Of a stretch of DNA of 64,000 bases, positions 10,501-21,180 are shown piece by piece (positions within the stretch are counted from its first letter, which is position 1; every line of letters starts with the position of its first letter). The notes beneath the pieces were generated by a model, which did no database searches, had not been told where the DNA came from, and was given only the letters and a program-made list of their open reading frames with translations. Made by a program: the position numbers and the translations under genes. The stretch is from Colius striatus (Eukaryota; Chordata; Aves; Coliiformes; Coliidae): NCBI RefSeq assembly GCF_028858725.1, contig NC_084773.1, forward strand, positions 9,786,350 through 9,850,349, given 5' to 3'.

Positions 10501-13213
10501 CTGTGATGGATACAGCCAGGCTGGTGGCTGTGCCTGAGACAATCCCCTACCCAGACACGGCCCATTGCACCCACACATCCCACAGCCCTCCAGCTCGCTC
10601 AGTGCAAAGCCACCACCACCATGTCCTGCCCCTCTCTGCAGGGCTGGGGCAGGGAGGGAGGGTGAAGTGCTGGCTCGTTGGCCAGGGGCCCTCTCACCTG
10701 TAGAGGAAGGCATACTGCTCCTTGTAGCTCTTCCTTCCCAGCCTCTTGCTGACCACACACCTGTATTCCTCCTTCGGCTCCTTCAGCTGACTGGAAGGGA
10801 AGTGGTTCTCCTGAGTTTATTTCTGCACTCACACAGCGCCAAGGAGTGGATAATTTTGCCTGTGCCAAGGCTGGGGGACATTGTCTGCTTGACCTCAGAG
10901 GTGGTAGGGACAAAAAACCTCAGGGCCTGTGCGTTGGACCTATGCTCCATCGCTGTGTCTCCTCCGTGCTTGGTGCAGCCTCTGTCCTAACTGGGTCTCA
11001 GCTCCAGCCAGGCATACGCTGCCCTGTGGGCTGCCTGTACCCCCAATCTAAAGCAATTCCTAACGCTGCAGAGAGGCAGCTGCCCCGCTGCAGCCCACAC
11101 TAGCCAGGCCAGGGCCTGTCTCTCCCTTCTGTTTTGCTTTGAGTATTAATCTTTAACAAATTGAATCTAGCTTAGTTAATTTGATTTACAATTAAGTGTC
11201 CTACAGTGGTCTGGGGCTGGCTTTGTTCCTGGCCTTCACAAGGTTGCCAGAGCCTAGTCCTTCCTCCACAGCTGGGACAGAGCCCATACTCTGAGCTTTC
11301 ACCCTGTTAAGGTGGCACTGAGCAGAGAATGGGCTCTTGCCAAGTATTCTTCCCAGTACTTGCCTACTTGCCCATGGACACCCTACCTGGTGAGCTTCTC
11401 CACCAGGAGAGGACAAACCCGGTTCTTGTTCTCCTTTATTTCCATCAGCAACATGATGTCACAGCGAGAAATGATCTGCAAGGGAAAGGAGCAGAGGCAC
11501 ACGGTGAGTTTTGGAGGATTAGAGAAAGGTCAGAAAGAAGTGGTGACTGGTGTGGGGGAAATCCTTTGTGGAAGAAGCAGCAGCCAGCCTGGGGTCGTGG
11601 GAGGTGTGCAGCAGCCAGAGCAAAGTCCTTCTGCTTTCAGAGCTGCCTCCCACCCCTGCAGGAGCTGGGAGAGGGAACTTGAGAGCAGAGCAGTTTCAGG
11701 TTGGTTGAAAAACTTCTGTTGCTGAGGAGGAAGTACAGAGGGGAAGGGACAGTGAGAGCCCTTCCCCTGCCACTGCTGGGGTGCTGCCCCAGCCACCCCC
11801 ACCCACGGTCCCTCAGGGTTTTCTCCTCACTGACCATTGCCACATAGATTTTCTTCTCTGCTTTGAACCGATGCTGGCATAGGCATCCCAGCTCACTCCA
11901 TGCCCAGTTGGATGTGGCAGGAGGATTTGAGAGGCATCGAGAAGTGTCTGTTTGAATCCATCTTTAATCCACTGCAATGGTTTCCATCCTTTATCTGGTG
12001 TATATACCCCCAAGGTCCCGTCGCTGTGCTGTGCCTTCCAAAGCTGTGTGTGCTATTGGCATTCACCTGTCCCAGGCATCTGTTGCAGACACCTCAGAAA
12101 TAGCCAGTGGAGCCCAAAATGAGCCCTAGACAGAACACAGATCCCAGCTTCTATGTGCTGCAGCAGCTCAGAGTTGCTGTGAGGTGTAGGGAGGGGGAAG
12201 GCTTCCCCAGTCTGGCTCAGCTCCCCCGGGAGAGCCCGGCTCACCCTGCAGCCCCACATGCTCAGGGGCTCTTTCTTCTGTCCCTGATTTTGTCACTCTT
12301 TTACCCTCTGAAACTTGTAAGAACTTAATAAATTGCCCATAACTCAGTATGCATAGCCCATTGTGCTGATAGCACAGGAAGAACGACTGAGAAATGCAAA
12401 CTCCAAGCAAACCCCTCTCCAGCTCTTCTCCAGCTGTTTGCAACGAAAGGCTTGGAGCCCGTCTAGCCAGTGGTGACCCTCCTGCTGCCCTTGGGCACAC
12501 GCAGCAGTCCCACAAACACGGGTGCCACGGTACCTTGGAGGGGACTTGCAAAAGCTCTAAGTCCAAAACATGCTTCTTTTCAAAAGCTGAGTTATCTTCT
12601 GCAGAGGAAGCCTGATGGTGAGGGTTTATTTACACAAATTAGCAGTCAGGCTTTTCAGTTTGGTACCACACTCTAATATGATAGTCTCTGCTGTCCCGAG
12701 AACATGTTTAGTTAGACAGGAATATTGCAGAATCATTAGCACGTGAGCAAGGTAAATAATGCCTGTCAAACAAAGCTCTGTGCATTCAAAGTGAGTATTA
12801 TTTTCACTGTACACAGAGGTTTTTCTCCTTTCCTAACTCCATTTCCAAAGGAAACAGCAAATGTTGTTTCTTTACTATTCCCACGGAAGCTAAAGCACCA
12901 GCAAACACTCAACCACAGAGTGGTTTCTACTTTAAGAGTAGAAAACTATTTTATTGATTTAAATTATGAACTCTTTCTTTTTACTTGAAAACCAACCATG
13001 AAAAATAAGTAAAGTGCGAGATTATGTAGTTAGGAAATGCTTGGACAGCTCAGTTTGTCTCATCCAGGCAAGCAAACATACCTTTACCACAGCATCAACG
13101 ACTTCAGGTCTGGCTATTTTGGTTTCTCCAAAAGACTTCACGTTGAAGGAGCAGATTTTTAGGTTCAAAGATGGGTTGAAAATGAAGAGCAAAAGCAAGA
13201 TGAAGAGCAACAT
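7389..13213 (-). CDS. DNASE1L3: DNASE1L3, deoxyribonuclease gamma (8 coding exons)
   Basis: Secreted Ca2+/Mg2+-dependent endonuclease of the DNase I family, known to cut chromatin from dying cells and DNA in extracellular particles. The exons, in transcript order, are 13213-13082, 11475-11387, 10790-10698, 10419-10307, 9310-9198, 8850-8693, 7840-7744 and 7517-7389. They join in frame to 307 aa; the human protein has 305. Residues 1-17 form a hydrophobic signal peptide, and the mature chain starts near LKICSFNV. Catalytic and metal-binding residues of the family are present: Glu56 in LMEIKE, His153 in PLHTTPE, Asp187 in GDFNAGC and His272 in SDHFPVEF. The last 18 residues are rich in Arg and Lys, as in mammalian DNASE1L3, where the basic tail gives access to membrane-coated DNA. 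An in-frame TTG six codons upstream is not used as start; the ATG at 13213 directly begins the signal peptide. The gene faces away from ABHD6. Confidence 0.97.
7744..7840 (-). CDS. DNASE1L3: DNASE1L3 coding exon 7
   Basis: Residues 233-265 (RIVVNGQKLVGAIVP followed by the INIFDFQ-type strand, here VNIFDFQEDFQ). The acceptor is TTTCAG and the donor GTAGGC, in phase 0. Confidence 0.95.
7841..8692 (-). other. DNASE1L3: DNASE1L3 intron 6
   Basis: Intron between exons 6 and 7. I see no repeat, RNA gene or further exon in it. The other introns of this gene longer than 300 bases (8851-9197, 10791-11386, 11476-13081) are equally featureless, apart from intron 4, which carries the CR1 copy. Confidence 0.8.
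8693..8850 (-). CDS. DNASE1L3: DNASE1L3 coding exon 6
   Basis: Residues 181-232. It starts NFIFMGDFNAGCSYVP, with Asp187 in the metal and phosphate-binding loop, and continues through the conserved FVWLIGDKNDTTVKKS. The acceptor is CTTCCAG and the donor GTAGAG, splitting the Arg233 codon. Confidence 0.96.
9198..9310 (-). CDS. DNASE1L3: DNASE1L3 coding exon 5
   Basis: Residues 143-180, containing His153 of the PLHTTPE motif, one of the two catalytic histidines of the family. The acceptor TTTTCAAG follows a strong pyrimidine tract that directly abuts a CR1 LINE. The donor GTCAGC is weaker than the others in this gene. Confidence 0.95.
9345..9846 (-). mobile_element. CR1 LINE fragment (3' end) in DNASE1L3 intron 4
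   Basis: Truncated non-LTR retrotransposon in the same orientation as DNASE1L3. Its low-coordinate end has the CR1 3' hallmark, seen on the plus strand as GGTTGGAAGGGACCTCTAGA followed by GATCATCTGGTCCAACCC. At its high-coordinate end the minus strand still reads as the C-terminal part of the CR1 ORF2 reverse-transcriptase protein (RDRELMERVQHRATKM, RLRDLGLFSLEK). No 5' portion is present, as is usual for CR1 copies. It fills half of the intron and ends about 35 nt before exon 5. Confidence 0.93.
10307..10419 (-). CDS. DNASE1L3: DNASE1L3 coding exon 4
   Basis: Residues 105-142, with the conserved HLVSVKETYQY and FSREPFAIWF strings. The acceptor is CTGCAG and the donor GTGAGA. The exon ends with one base of codon 143. 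Confidence 0.95.
10698..10790 (-). CDS. DNASE1L3: DNASE1L3 coding exon 3
   Basis: Residues 74-104, including LGRKSYKEQYAFLY, a family signature. The acceptor must be TTCCAG with the exon starting TCAGCTG; using the next AG four bases later would create a stop. The donor is GTGAGA. Confidence 0.94.
11387..11475 (-). CDS. DNASE1L3: DNASE1L3 coding exon 2
   Basis: Residues 45-73 plus two bases of codon 74. It holds the strand CDIMLLMEIKE, whose Glu56 binds the catalytic divalent metal in DNase I-type enzymes. The acceptor is CTTGCAG and the donor GTAGGG. Confidence 0.95.
13082..13213 (-). CDS. DNASE1L3: DNASE1L3 coding exon 1
   Basis: Codes for residues 1-44: the leucine-rich signal peptide and the first beta strand of the nuclease fold (KICSFNVKSFGE). 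It ends in phase 0 at AAG before a GTATGT donor. A TATA-like TTTATAT on the minus strand around 13259-13265 could place the start site only about 20 nt before the ATG. An upstream non-coding exon is equally possible. Confidence 0.95.
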
Positions 13214-16200
13214 CTTCAGGGACTTGGACAAAATGAGTCCCTATGAGTATGCCTATGAATATAAATAAGCGTGTGTGTGCATGCGTCCCTCTGCAGCCAG
13301 CTGGGAGGTCAAACTGAGCACTCAGCTGTGTCTATCACAAACACGAACAGGAATCGCCGTTTCCTCCTTTCCCTCATTTCCATCTCCAAGCACGAAGCAG
13401 CACGGAGACTTTGAACTTCTGCCTTGGGGGAAAACCAGCTCTTCCAAGCCAACCTGCCCATCCTAGAGGAGCAACTGCTCTGCCAGCCCTCAGCCTCCCT
13501 CCTCACAGGGAGATACAGCTGTGGAATCCCTGCCATGCCTGGGAACCAGCTGGGATCACCTCAGGCGGTGCAGGGCCAGGATCAGGCTCTTTTTGCCACC
13601 CCAGGAGAGAGGTCAAGACCAGCATGTGGATGGGGCAGATGGTGAGAAGGTGTGGAAAGCAGCAGTGGGGAGAGAGGGCTTTCTGGAGGGCACTAGTTAT
13701 GGGCACCAGAAGCCCCAGTGAAAGGTAGCAGTGGTGGGACACCCTGGACATGGAGGTTTTGACCATGGCCATGTTTTGTTCTGCTTTCTCTGTGGTCAGA
13801 AAGTCCCAGTGTGAGAAAGCAATGAACTGTCCCTTGGCCACACACTCTTACCCCTTTTGCTGAGAGCTGTGAATGTGCTCTGCTGTGGGACAGCCACATT
13901 TGCCCACACCACCAGCCCTGTCAGCTCAGCCGTCATGGTGCAGCCACAGGAAGGTACATGCTGCCCAAGAGATGCCTCCAGCCTCCTGGACAAATGTCCC
14001 AGCAGAGCAGGCTCAGGCTGGTGACCCACGGTACATGCATGTGAGTCTGGTTTGTGCTGCATGGCAAAAGGGCGCACATGAGTTTGGCCAAGACAACACC
14101 TGAGTCAGGATGCTGCACTGGGATGGCTTGGTCACACTGGGGCAGCTCTGAGAGGGAAAACATCCCCTGTCCCCCTTTATTCCTCCATCATGTGCCAGTC
14201 CTCAGCCAGAGACATATTTGTTGGGCCCTGATCAGGTACAACAAGAAGTGAGGCTAAATGGCATCTTTAGGTATGTTGAATTTTTCTCCCCATGCTTATA
14301 GGGTGCTTTCACATCTTCCCTCCTTCTTCTGAGCACAGCCACAGAGTCTGCTTGCACCCTACTGCCCTCCTTGCAGATCTGCATCCAGAAGCAGCAGTGC
14401 ATGGCTCCCAACACATGAAACAGGGTCAGACAGAGCTAGCACAAAACACAGGGCAGGGCAGGGGCTTCCAAAAGTGCAGCACAGCTGACAGCACTGAGAT
14501 CCAGGTCTTGCTGGGGAGGCAGCTGGAGCTCTATGAAGTGTGTGCTACAAGAGAAATAAGCACCTCAAATCCATTTGGGCTGGGCAGGGATTTGGAGCAG
14601 TTGCTGCTAAGGAGAGGCGTGCTGCGTGGTGTTTCCTTGCAGCTATCTGGGGGGCAGGCATGCAGCCCTCCAAAGCACCAGGGGTTGTGTACTGCTTTCT
14701 CTCTGATGGGTCTCTAATGAGCTGGCCTTGGGCTCTGCAGGAAACTCATAAAGAGAGAGGGAAAGTGACATCTTTAGCTGGTGAATCTCTGCCTGACCTT
14801 GCTAAAAGCACAACCTGAACCAAGGGCTGTGACAGCAGCTGCAGCCTCAGCACGGGAGTCGTCCAAACCCGACGCTACCCCAAAACCAGGCTTGCTTTGG
14901 CTATCCTGGCATCAGAAAGCAAAATGTTTATGTGGTGCCTATGAGGATTTGAACCCTGAACTGTGCCTTGTTGATGCCATGTTTGTCCCCAGCACTGCTG
15001 GCTTGTCAGCCTCCCCTTTCCCCTGCACCCCAGGTGTTATCAGCAGGACAGGTAGAGCCAGCCTCCATGGGAGGAAGTATTGAGGTGACCTGGGGGAAAG
15101 GATGTGGAGAGCTCACACTCGTTTCTGCACTGCTTTATCTCACTGTTTATTGCACTATCTGTGCATGTACTCTTTGCTCCTTATCAGGGCTGTCCCAGTT
15201 TTGAGGAGTGAAGGTGCTGATGGAGACAGCCTGGGTGTGGTTTCTCCCCTGCCCTGGGTGATGCTGGGTGAAGGACACCACCTCCAGCTACACAACACCT
15301 GCAGGTCATCCCCAATAAAGCCACTCCTCAGGCTCTCCCCCCTCCCAGGGCAGCAGAGGCAGGTGATGGGGCTGCAGCCAATGCCAAAACAACACGAGCA
15401 GGAGCTTAGAGCAGTGAGGAGGTGCTGCTGGGCTCTGCCTGCTCCTCCTGAAGCCAGACCCCACTGGGTCACAGGGGCTGTGACTGTTGCTCTCTCTAGA
15501 GCAGCCATTTAGCCATCTGTTGTTTTTCCATCCCCAGGAAAGAGCTGGGGGATGGATGGGGTGGAGTGTGTCCCCGTGTTATGTGTCTGCTTAGAGTCCC
15601 TGTGGGACAATGGGGGTCTGAGGGTCTGGCATCGATGTGGGGATTCCCCCTCTCCCCTCAGGCACAGTTGCTTCCTTCCAGCCCCAGCTACCCCATGGCT
15701 TTGTTTTTGCTGACGCTGAGAGGATCTCCGATGTTTCCTGAGAGGGCTGCAAGGAGAGACTGCAGGCGAGTCCACATCCCCTTCTGCTCTGGCAGAGGAA
15801 GCCTATTCTGGGCTTAAAGGGCAGCATGACTCACAGGGTGCCCCGTGGGAGGGGAGGTACGTGGGGCACGAGGTTGTCCTGGGGATTTGCCGGGTGTTGG
15901 AAAACAATGCCAGAGCTTTATTTCTCCTCCTGTGGGTGAGACATGGTGTCTGTGTGCTGGTCAGGAGTTTGGCACTGCTGGAGGCATGGAGGCTGGCACA
16001 GCTCACAAGCCCTTGCCCGTTTGGATGCCTTATCTGGTACCCCCATAAGCCTGCCCCCTCCCTCCCCCTAAAAAGGGGTCATGGGCAGAGGGTGATGTTG
16101 GGATGTGAGGGATGCTGTGGGAAATGGCACCTCCAGGCTGATGCTCCCCAGATGTCACCACAGCTCTGTTTGCCAGACAAGCGGGCCCCCACCATCCCCT

Positions 16201-16774
16201 TCCCATGTGCCAGGCTTTGAAGTGTTGGTTGCTTCTTAATTTGTATCACTTTTACCCAAATTGAAGCTCTGTCAACATCTGCTGCAATGAATGGAGATCT
16301 ATGGGAGAAGCAGGAAGCACCAGCCTCAAAGTCACTGATGTCACTACAAAAGCAGCTTGTTTTGGGTGAGTGAAACAACCTTTGTGCTCTTGGTGACCTT
16401 GTCACAACATCAGGCAGAGTATTTTATACAGTCTCCTGGAATTTCAAGTTGGTAAGTACCAAAGAATTCAGGTCAGTTTCTGTTGCTGAAGTGCACAATT
16501 GGTTTGCAGACTGAGTATGGTCATTTGGGAAGTGGCTTCAGTGTAAACCTAATGACAACAAGTAAGTGGAGTTACTGCTCCTGGAGTAACCCTCTGGAAA
16601 TTCAGGGTGACTGAGGCTAAAAGTATGTGGTGTACAAGGTATGTTTTGTTGCAGTACAGTCTTCTTTGAGAATTAATCTTTATCATTCAGGAAGATACAT
16701 GTTCTACTTAACGAATTACTGGCAGGGCATAATTCCATGGGGTGATGGGCTCAGCTTGCCCCTGCTCGCCCCAG

Positions 16775-17009
16775 ATCATGGTTGGTCAGGAACCCAGATG
16801 GCTGCCCCACACAGTGACACTGAGGTGGTCAACCCAATGCCCCAACAGCCAACCCAGGACCATGACCCCAGGGTGACCATCCCAGTGCCCCAGTGGCTGC
16901 CCCAGACCATGAACCCAGGGTGACTGTCCCAGTGCCCCAGCAGCCACCCCAAGCCATGAGACCAGGATGGTCAGCTCAGCACCCTGACAGCCACCCCGGG
17001 CCATGACCC
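16775..17009. repeat. 47-bp minisatellite, about five units
   Basis: Imperfect tandem repeat with a 47-bp period. Units begin near 16813, 16860, 16907 and 16954, with a partial unit before and after. Each unit has the pattern CCATGACCCCAGGGTG, then a spacer, then CCCAGTGCCCCAGCAGCC. Neighbouring units differ at roughly a fifth to a third of positions, so the array is old. Confidence 0.85.
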
Positions 17010-17138
17010 TTTATTGTAAGTACATCCTTATTTTAATCACTTAAAGATGTAATTAAAAGGTGGGTGATAGATGCACTAACTTTGTGTAGAGTTAAGAGAG
17101 TGTTATTTAATCTGTTATCAGGCAAATGGGTCTTGCTT

Positions 17139-17160
17139 TGTGATATTTTAAAATATCACA
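17139..17160. repeat. 22-bp perfect palindrome
   Basis: TGTGATATTTT is followed without spacer by its exact reverse complement. It lies in an AT-rich stretch 130 bp after the 47-bp minisatellite. It could extrude as a short cruciform or bind a dimeric factor; no function is shown. Confidence 0.9.
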
Positions 17161-19499
17161 TTTGCTTCTTTATTTGTCCCTGGCTTTGTGATGAAGCCTC
17201 TCAAAAGCTCTGGCGTGGTGCCTGGAGTTTTGATTTACCCCTGATTTACACAGAGCTGCTCTTTCCAAACCAGGGTGAGCTGAGATCTTACCTGTGCCCT
17301 GGGGGCTGAACTTTGGCAGCCCTATATCACAGTTGCCTCCTGCTCTCCAGGTGTTCCTCAGCAGCAGGTGCCACAGGCAGGCTGTGAGGCCAGGCAGGGT
17401 TTGCTGGGCATCCACCTGCCCCGGCCTCGCTGGTGCCTGTGGTCACCTGGGCATTGATGATGGCATCACCTCAGTGGGAGCAGATGGGGACGAGTCACCT
17501 TGGGAAGATGATTCACTTTGCCAAAGCAGTGTGCTGTCACTTGTTACACTTTCCAGCAAACCTGCCATGCTCCCTGGGGATTCATCACCCAGCAGTGGAA
17601 AATAACATGGAACCTTTTGATCTGGTGAAGCAACGATGCTTCTTGGCTTGGTGAGGTAAAAGCTTCAATTCTTCACAGCTACTCTGGCCTGAATCCAACC
17701 AGAGCTTCCACTTTCCCATGGAAAACAAGCCAGTTTATGTGAAAGTCCCACTGCCTGGTTTCTCAGGTATTTTAGTTTTTTCCTGCAGCTATCCTGATTC
17801 AGAAACACATTTCATTTCTAACTGGATTATAAGTCACTCTCTGGCCTCCCCACAGCATCAGTCATGCTCTTGTGCCCATGGGAAGCTCCAGATGATGGCA
17901 TTAGGAAGGAGGAGTTTTTGGCTTAGGGCCAGGATAGCTGGCACTGGGCTCCGAAACACCAGAAGCCCTGGGGAATGACGCTGTGCTGAGTTGGTCCTTG
18001 CCAGCTGCCCCAGCTGTGTGATGAGTTGTGTCTGTGGATTGAGAGGAAACACAAAACATGAGGCAGGTCAGTGCAGGGGCTGGCTTTTAATCTGATTTTT
18101 GTCATGCTGCAGCCACTCAAAAATGTCTTTAGGGGGTCCTCAAGGAGATGCTGGAGATGCTGCTGGGGTTTCTCACCTGCTCTCTGTGGGGACAGGGTGA
18201 CCAGCTCTGCCCTGTGTTACCCCATGGCTGCTGTGCCACCTGGGGAGCCCAAGTTTTGCTCCACTGTGCTGGGTTGGAGGGACAGCCTTGGCCCCTGCTT
18301 GGCAAAGCAGCGTGGTGTTGTCAACTGCCCCAAGGAGGCTGTGACTGTTGAAGCTGTGGCCTCATGCACAGGAGAGCCCTGAAGATCTCTCCCCATCGCT
18401 ACCAAAGGAGACCCTCAATGACTCTTCCCCGTGGCTGCATAGAGATTGCGAGAGCAGGTTCCCTGGCTAGTTCACACCATATTTCAACATAAAACCACTG
18501 TGAGTCTCTGCTTCAACTTCTCTATTTTAAGGGCCATCACTCAGTACAACTATAGAGGCATTTCCACTGGGTGGTCTGGAATAACCACCCGGTTGGGTAA
18601 TCCATCCATGGGGTGAGTCAGCCCTGCCCTGCACGTGTCCTCTGCGAGCCCAGGGCCCTGCATGGGAAAGCTGAACAAATAAACAGGACTGCAAACAACA
18701 CTTAAAGGCTTGTGAGACACCTTCTGCCTGCTTAGGTCACCTTAGTGGAAGGTTACCTTTGCTTAGCCAGACATTACTGGGAAGCTCTTCAAACAAAACC
18801 CCACAAAAAACTGCAGGCAGCTGTGCCTCACCTTCACCAGGCCACCTAAAACCCTCAGTTTCAGTTATAAACATTGTCTGACAGCTCATGTTATCAAAAG
18901 CTTTGTTTTTTGTAGTAAACTCTGACCTGAAAAGTCCTTTATGCCACTTCTGCTCTCGGTTCTCCCAGTCTGCCAGACCAAAGGGACATTCTTTATCAAT
19001 GCACAGAGACAGAAAGGATTTGACCCAATTTGTTTGCATTTACTCAGGAGCTCATCTCATTTCCAAGTTAATTAAGTTTTCCTGTATTTTTGGGCATATC
19101 TTAGAGGTGCATACCAAGCTGATATGTGACCCAAGGGAATGACAGTAAAATTGCTTATAGCAAAAGAATGGGGTGGCAGTTTTAAGAAAAGTCAGATTTG
19201 AAATGCAGGTTGAAATGCAGCTCTTGAGAGAAAACAGTGTCATCTGTTGGGATAAGAGGGCAGGAAACAGGCTTGTAACCTAAAGCTTAAAAATCCTATT
19301 TCTGGTGTAAATGTAGCAGTAGGAGACTCCAATTTCAACATTTTTGCCCTTTCCATGGGAAATGTGGCAGAGCTCAATGCTACCTGATCACAGCCTCATC
19401 TAGGACATGGGAAAGGGACAGACTCCCCACTCCCAAGTTCCCTTCCAGGCCTTCTGCAAAGGGGATGTGCAGTCTCTGTATGGGATGCACCACTACATT

Positions 19500-20460
19500 C
19501 GCCTTTCTGTTGCTGAGGCACTTGTACTGCATCTCCTTTACAGCCCTGCTGTAGCCACCCTTGTAACTCCTCGTTGTAACTCTTTTGTAGCCACATCACA
19601 TTCCCTTTTTAATCCCTGTTTCATCACCATGGCAACCCCATTGTACACCTTCTGTAGCTTCATTGCATCCTTGCTGTGTCTTGCACACCCCCTTACAGTT
19701 GTACCTGTTGCAGCTGCAATGCATTCCCTACTGTATCCCCTTGCACCTCTATCATGTCTCCTCTTGCACTCCGTTGAACTCCCCCACCTTTGCACTCCTT
19801 GTTGCATTGCCTCCTGAGCTGCTGCATTCCATCCCTGTCCCAACGCCTTTTGTAACCCCAACTGGAGTGATATTGCATCCCCATATGCATCCCTACTACA
19901 TCCTTATACAGCTGCCTTGCATTCCTATTGCATCCCTGTTATAAACCCCCTTCTACCCATGCTACAGCCTCATAGCAGCCCCCTCCCACCCTGTTGTATG
20001 GCTTTCACCCTCCCTTTGCACCCCTGTTGCAACCCATCCTATGCAGCTTCTTCGCATCGTCTTTGCTACCCGTTGTACACCCTTTGCAGCCCCCATCGCC
20101 CCCTTGTTGTCCTCCTCTTCCACACCCCATCGCAGCGCTGCTGTGTTCACCTTCCAGCTCCGTGGAAACCCCACTACGTCCCTCACACTCCTTTTACACC
20201 CCCTTTGCCCCCCTCGCATGCCCCTCTTTCACCTTTACTCAAATCCTAACACACCCCCTTTACCCACTCCGTTTCTCCCTCTTCCCCCCTATTAACAGCA
20301 CTCCCCTTGCACCCCATTATTCACCCCCGCCTTACTCCCTCCTTGCTCTCCGCTGCAGCCCTATCGCATCCCCTCCTCCTCCCGCTTTCACCCCCTCTTT
20401 CAACCGCTGTCTATCCCCTCCACATCCCCCCTTCCTCACGCCCGCCCCCTCCCCTTCCGC
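19500..20460 (+). repeat. Pyrimidine-rich degenerate tandem repeat
   Basis: About 950 bp built from diverged copies of a 15-21 bp motif of the form TTGCATCCCTGTTGTAACCC. Examples are clear at 19660-19740 and 19860-19940. The plus strand is strongly C+T-rich and the minus strand G+A-rich. Towards 20300 the motif decays into runs of CCCCTTTCACC. It ends at the edge of the CpG island. The long reading frame across its 3' half is a low-complexity artefact. Confidence 0.75.
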
Positions 20461-21180
20461 ATCCCCGCCTCGCTCCGCTGCGCCCCCGCGGAGCCGCACC
20501 GGCACTGGGGCGGAGGGCGGGCGCAACGGAGGCGCCGCGTTCCGCCGCTTCAGCCTGACATTGCGGCCCGGCCCGGCTCGGATCGGCACGGTGAGAGGCT
20601 GGCGGGGAGGGAGATGCAGGGCTAACAGAAGCAATGTTAGGAAGGCGGGGGGAGGGCACCGGGGCGGGGAGGGCAAGGACGCCGTTCTAGCATCCGGGCT
20701 CCCCCCGCCCCGGCGCCCCCCTCCCTGCTCTCAGCCTTGGGGAGGGAGAGTGTGCAGGACGAAAGCCAAAACGCGAGAAATAATTTCAAATATCTGTATT
20801 TTTAAGACTGAATTGCCTTAAAACCTTTTCCTTTTCCCTGCCCCCCCCCCAATAACAAATAAACGGGGCACAAAGAGGAGGAGGGCGGTGTTGCATCTCG
20901 GCCGCTGCGATTCGGAGGATGCCATCATTTTGATGGAGTAGAATGCTTAGAGGGGGTTGTGTGCTGGGAGAGGGGAGCTGGAGGTGGCCCCCATCGCGAT
21001 ACCCACTCGCTCCCCCCCTCCCCGGGACGGAGTGCGGGCGCACGCGTGACATCAGCCGTGCGGTGCATCCTCCGCTGCGTGAGCGTGCGGCGGGACGGGC
21101 ATGGCGACGGGGTCCGGAAGGAGAACGGGCACGTTTTGGATTCAGCCTACTGTGATCCGGCCTTTCAGCCACCTTGTCCT
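20450..21180 (+). promoter_or_regulatory. ABHD6: CpG island, likely ABHD6 promoter and non-coding exon 1
   Basis: CpG-dense block upstream of ABHD6. A candidate non-coding first exon ends GGATCGGCACG at 20590, before a good donor GTGAGA. In mammals the first ABHD6 exon is also non-coding and the start codon sits in exon 2. The block continues to about 21180 beyond that donor. The assignment rests on position and base composition only; a second CpG-rich block at 23.2-23.8 kb is a rival. Confidence 0.5.

Larger units (their letters stand above)
13270..20440. other. Intergenic region between DNASE1L3 and ABHD6
   Basis: No coding exon was recognised on either strand. The interval contains the 47-bp minisatellite, a long perfect palindrome and the pyrimidine-rich degenerate repeat listed separately. 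Regulatory sequence of both divergent genes presumably lies here, but nothing in the sequence assigns it. Confidence 0.6.

Noticed and set aside
13214-13231. Six-codon N-terminal extension of DNASE1L3
   Set aside because: It would start at TTG. The in-frame ATG at 13213 begins the signal peptide and matches the family length.
19994-20821. 275-codon plus-strand frame
   Set aside because: Low-complexity Pro/Ser/His translation produced by the pyrimidine-rich repeat and CpG island; no family resemblance.
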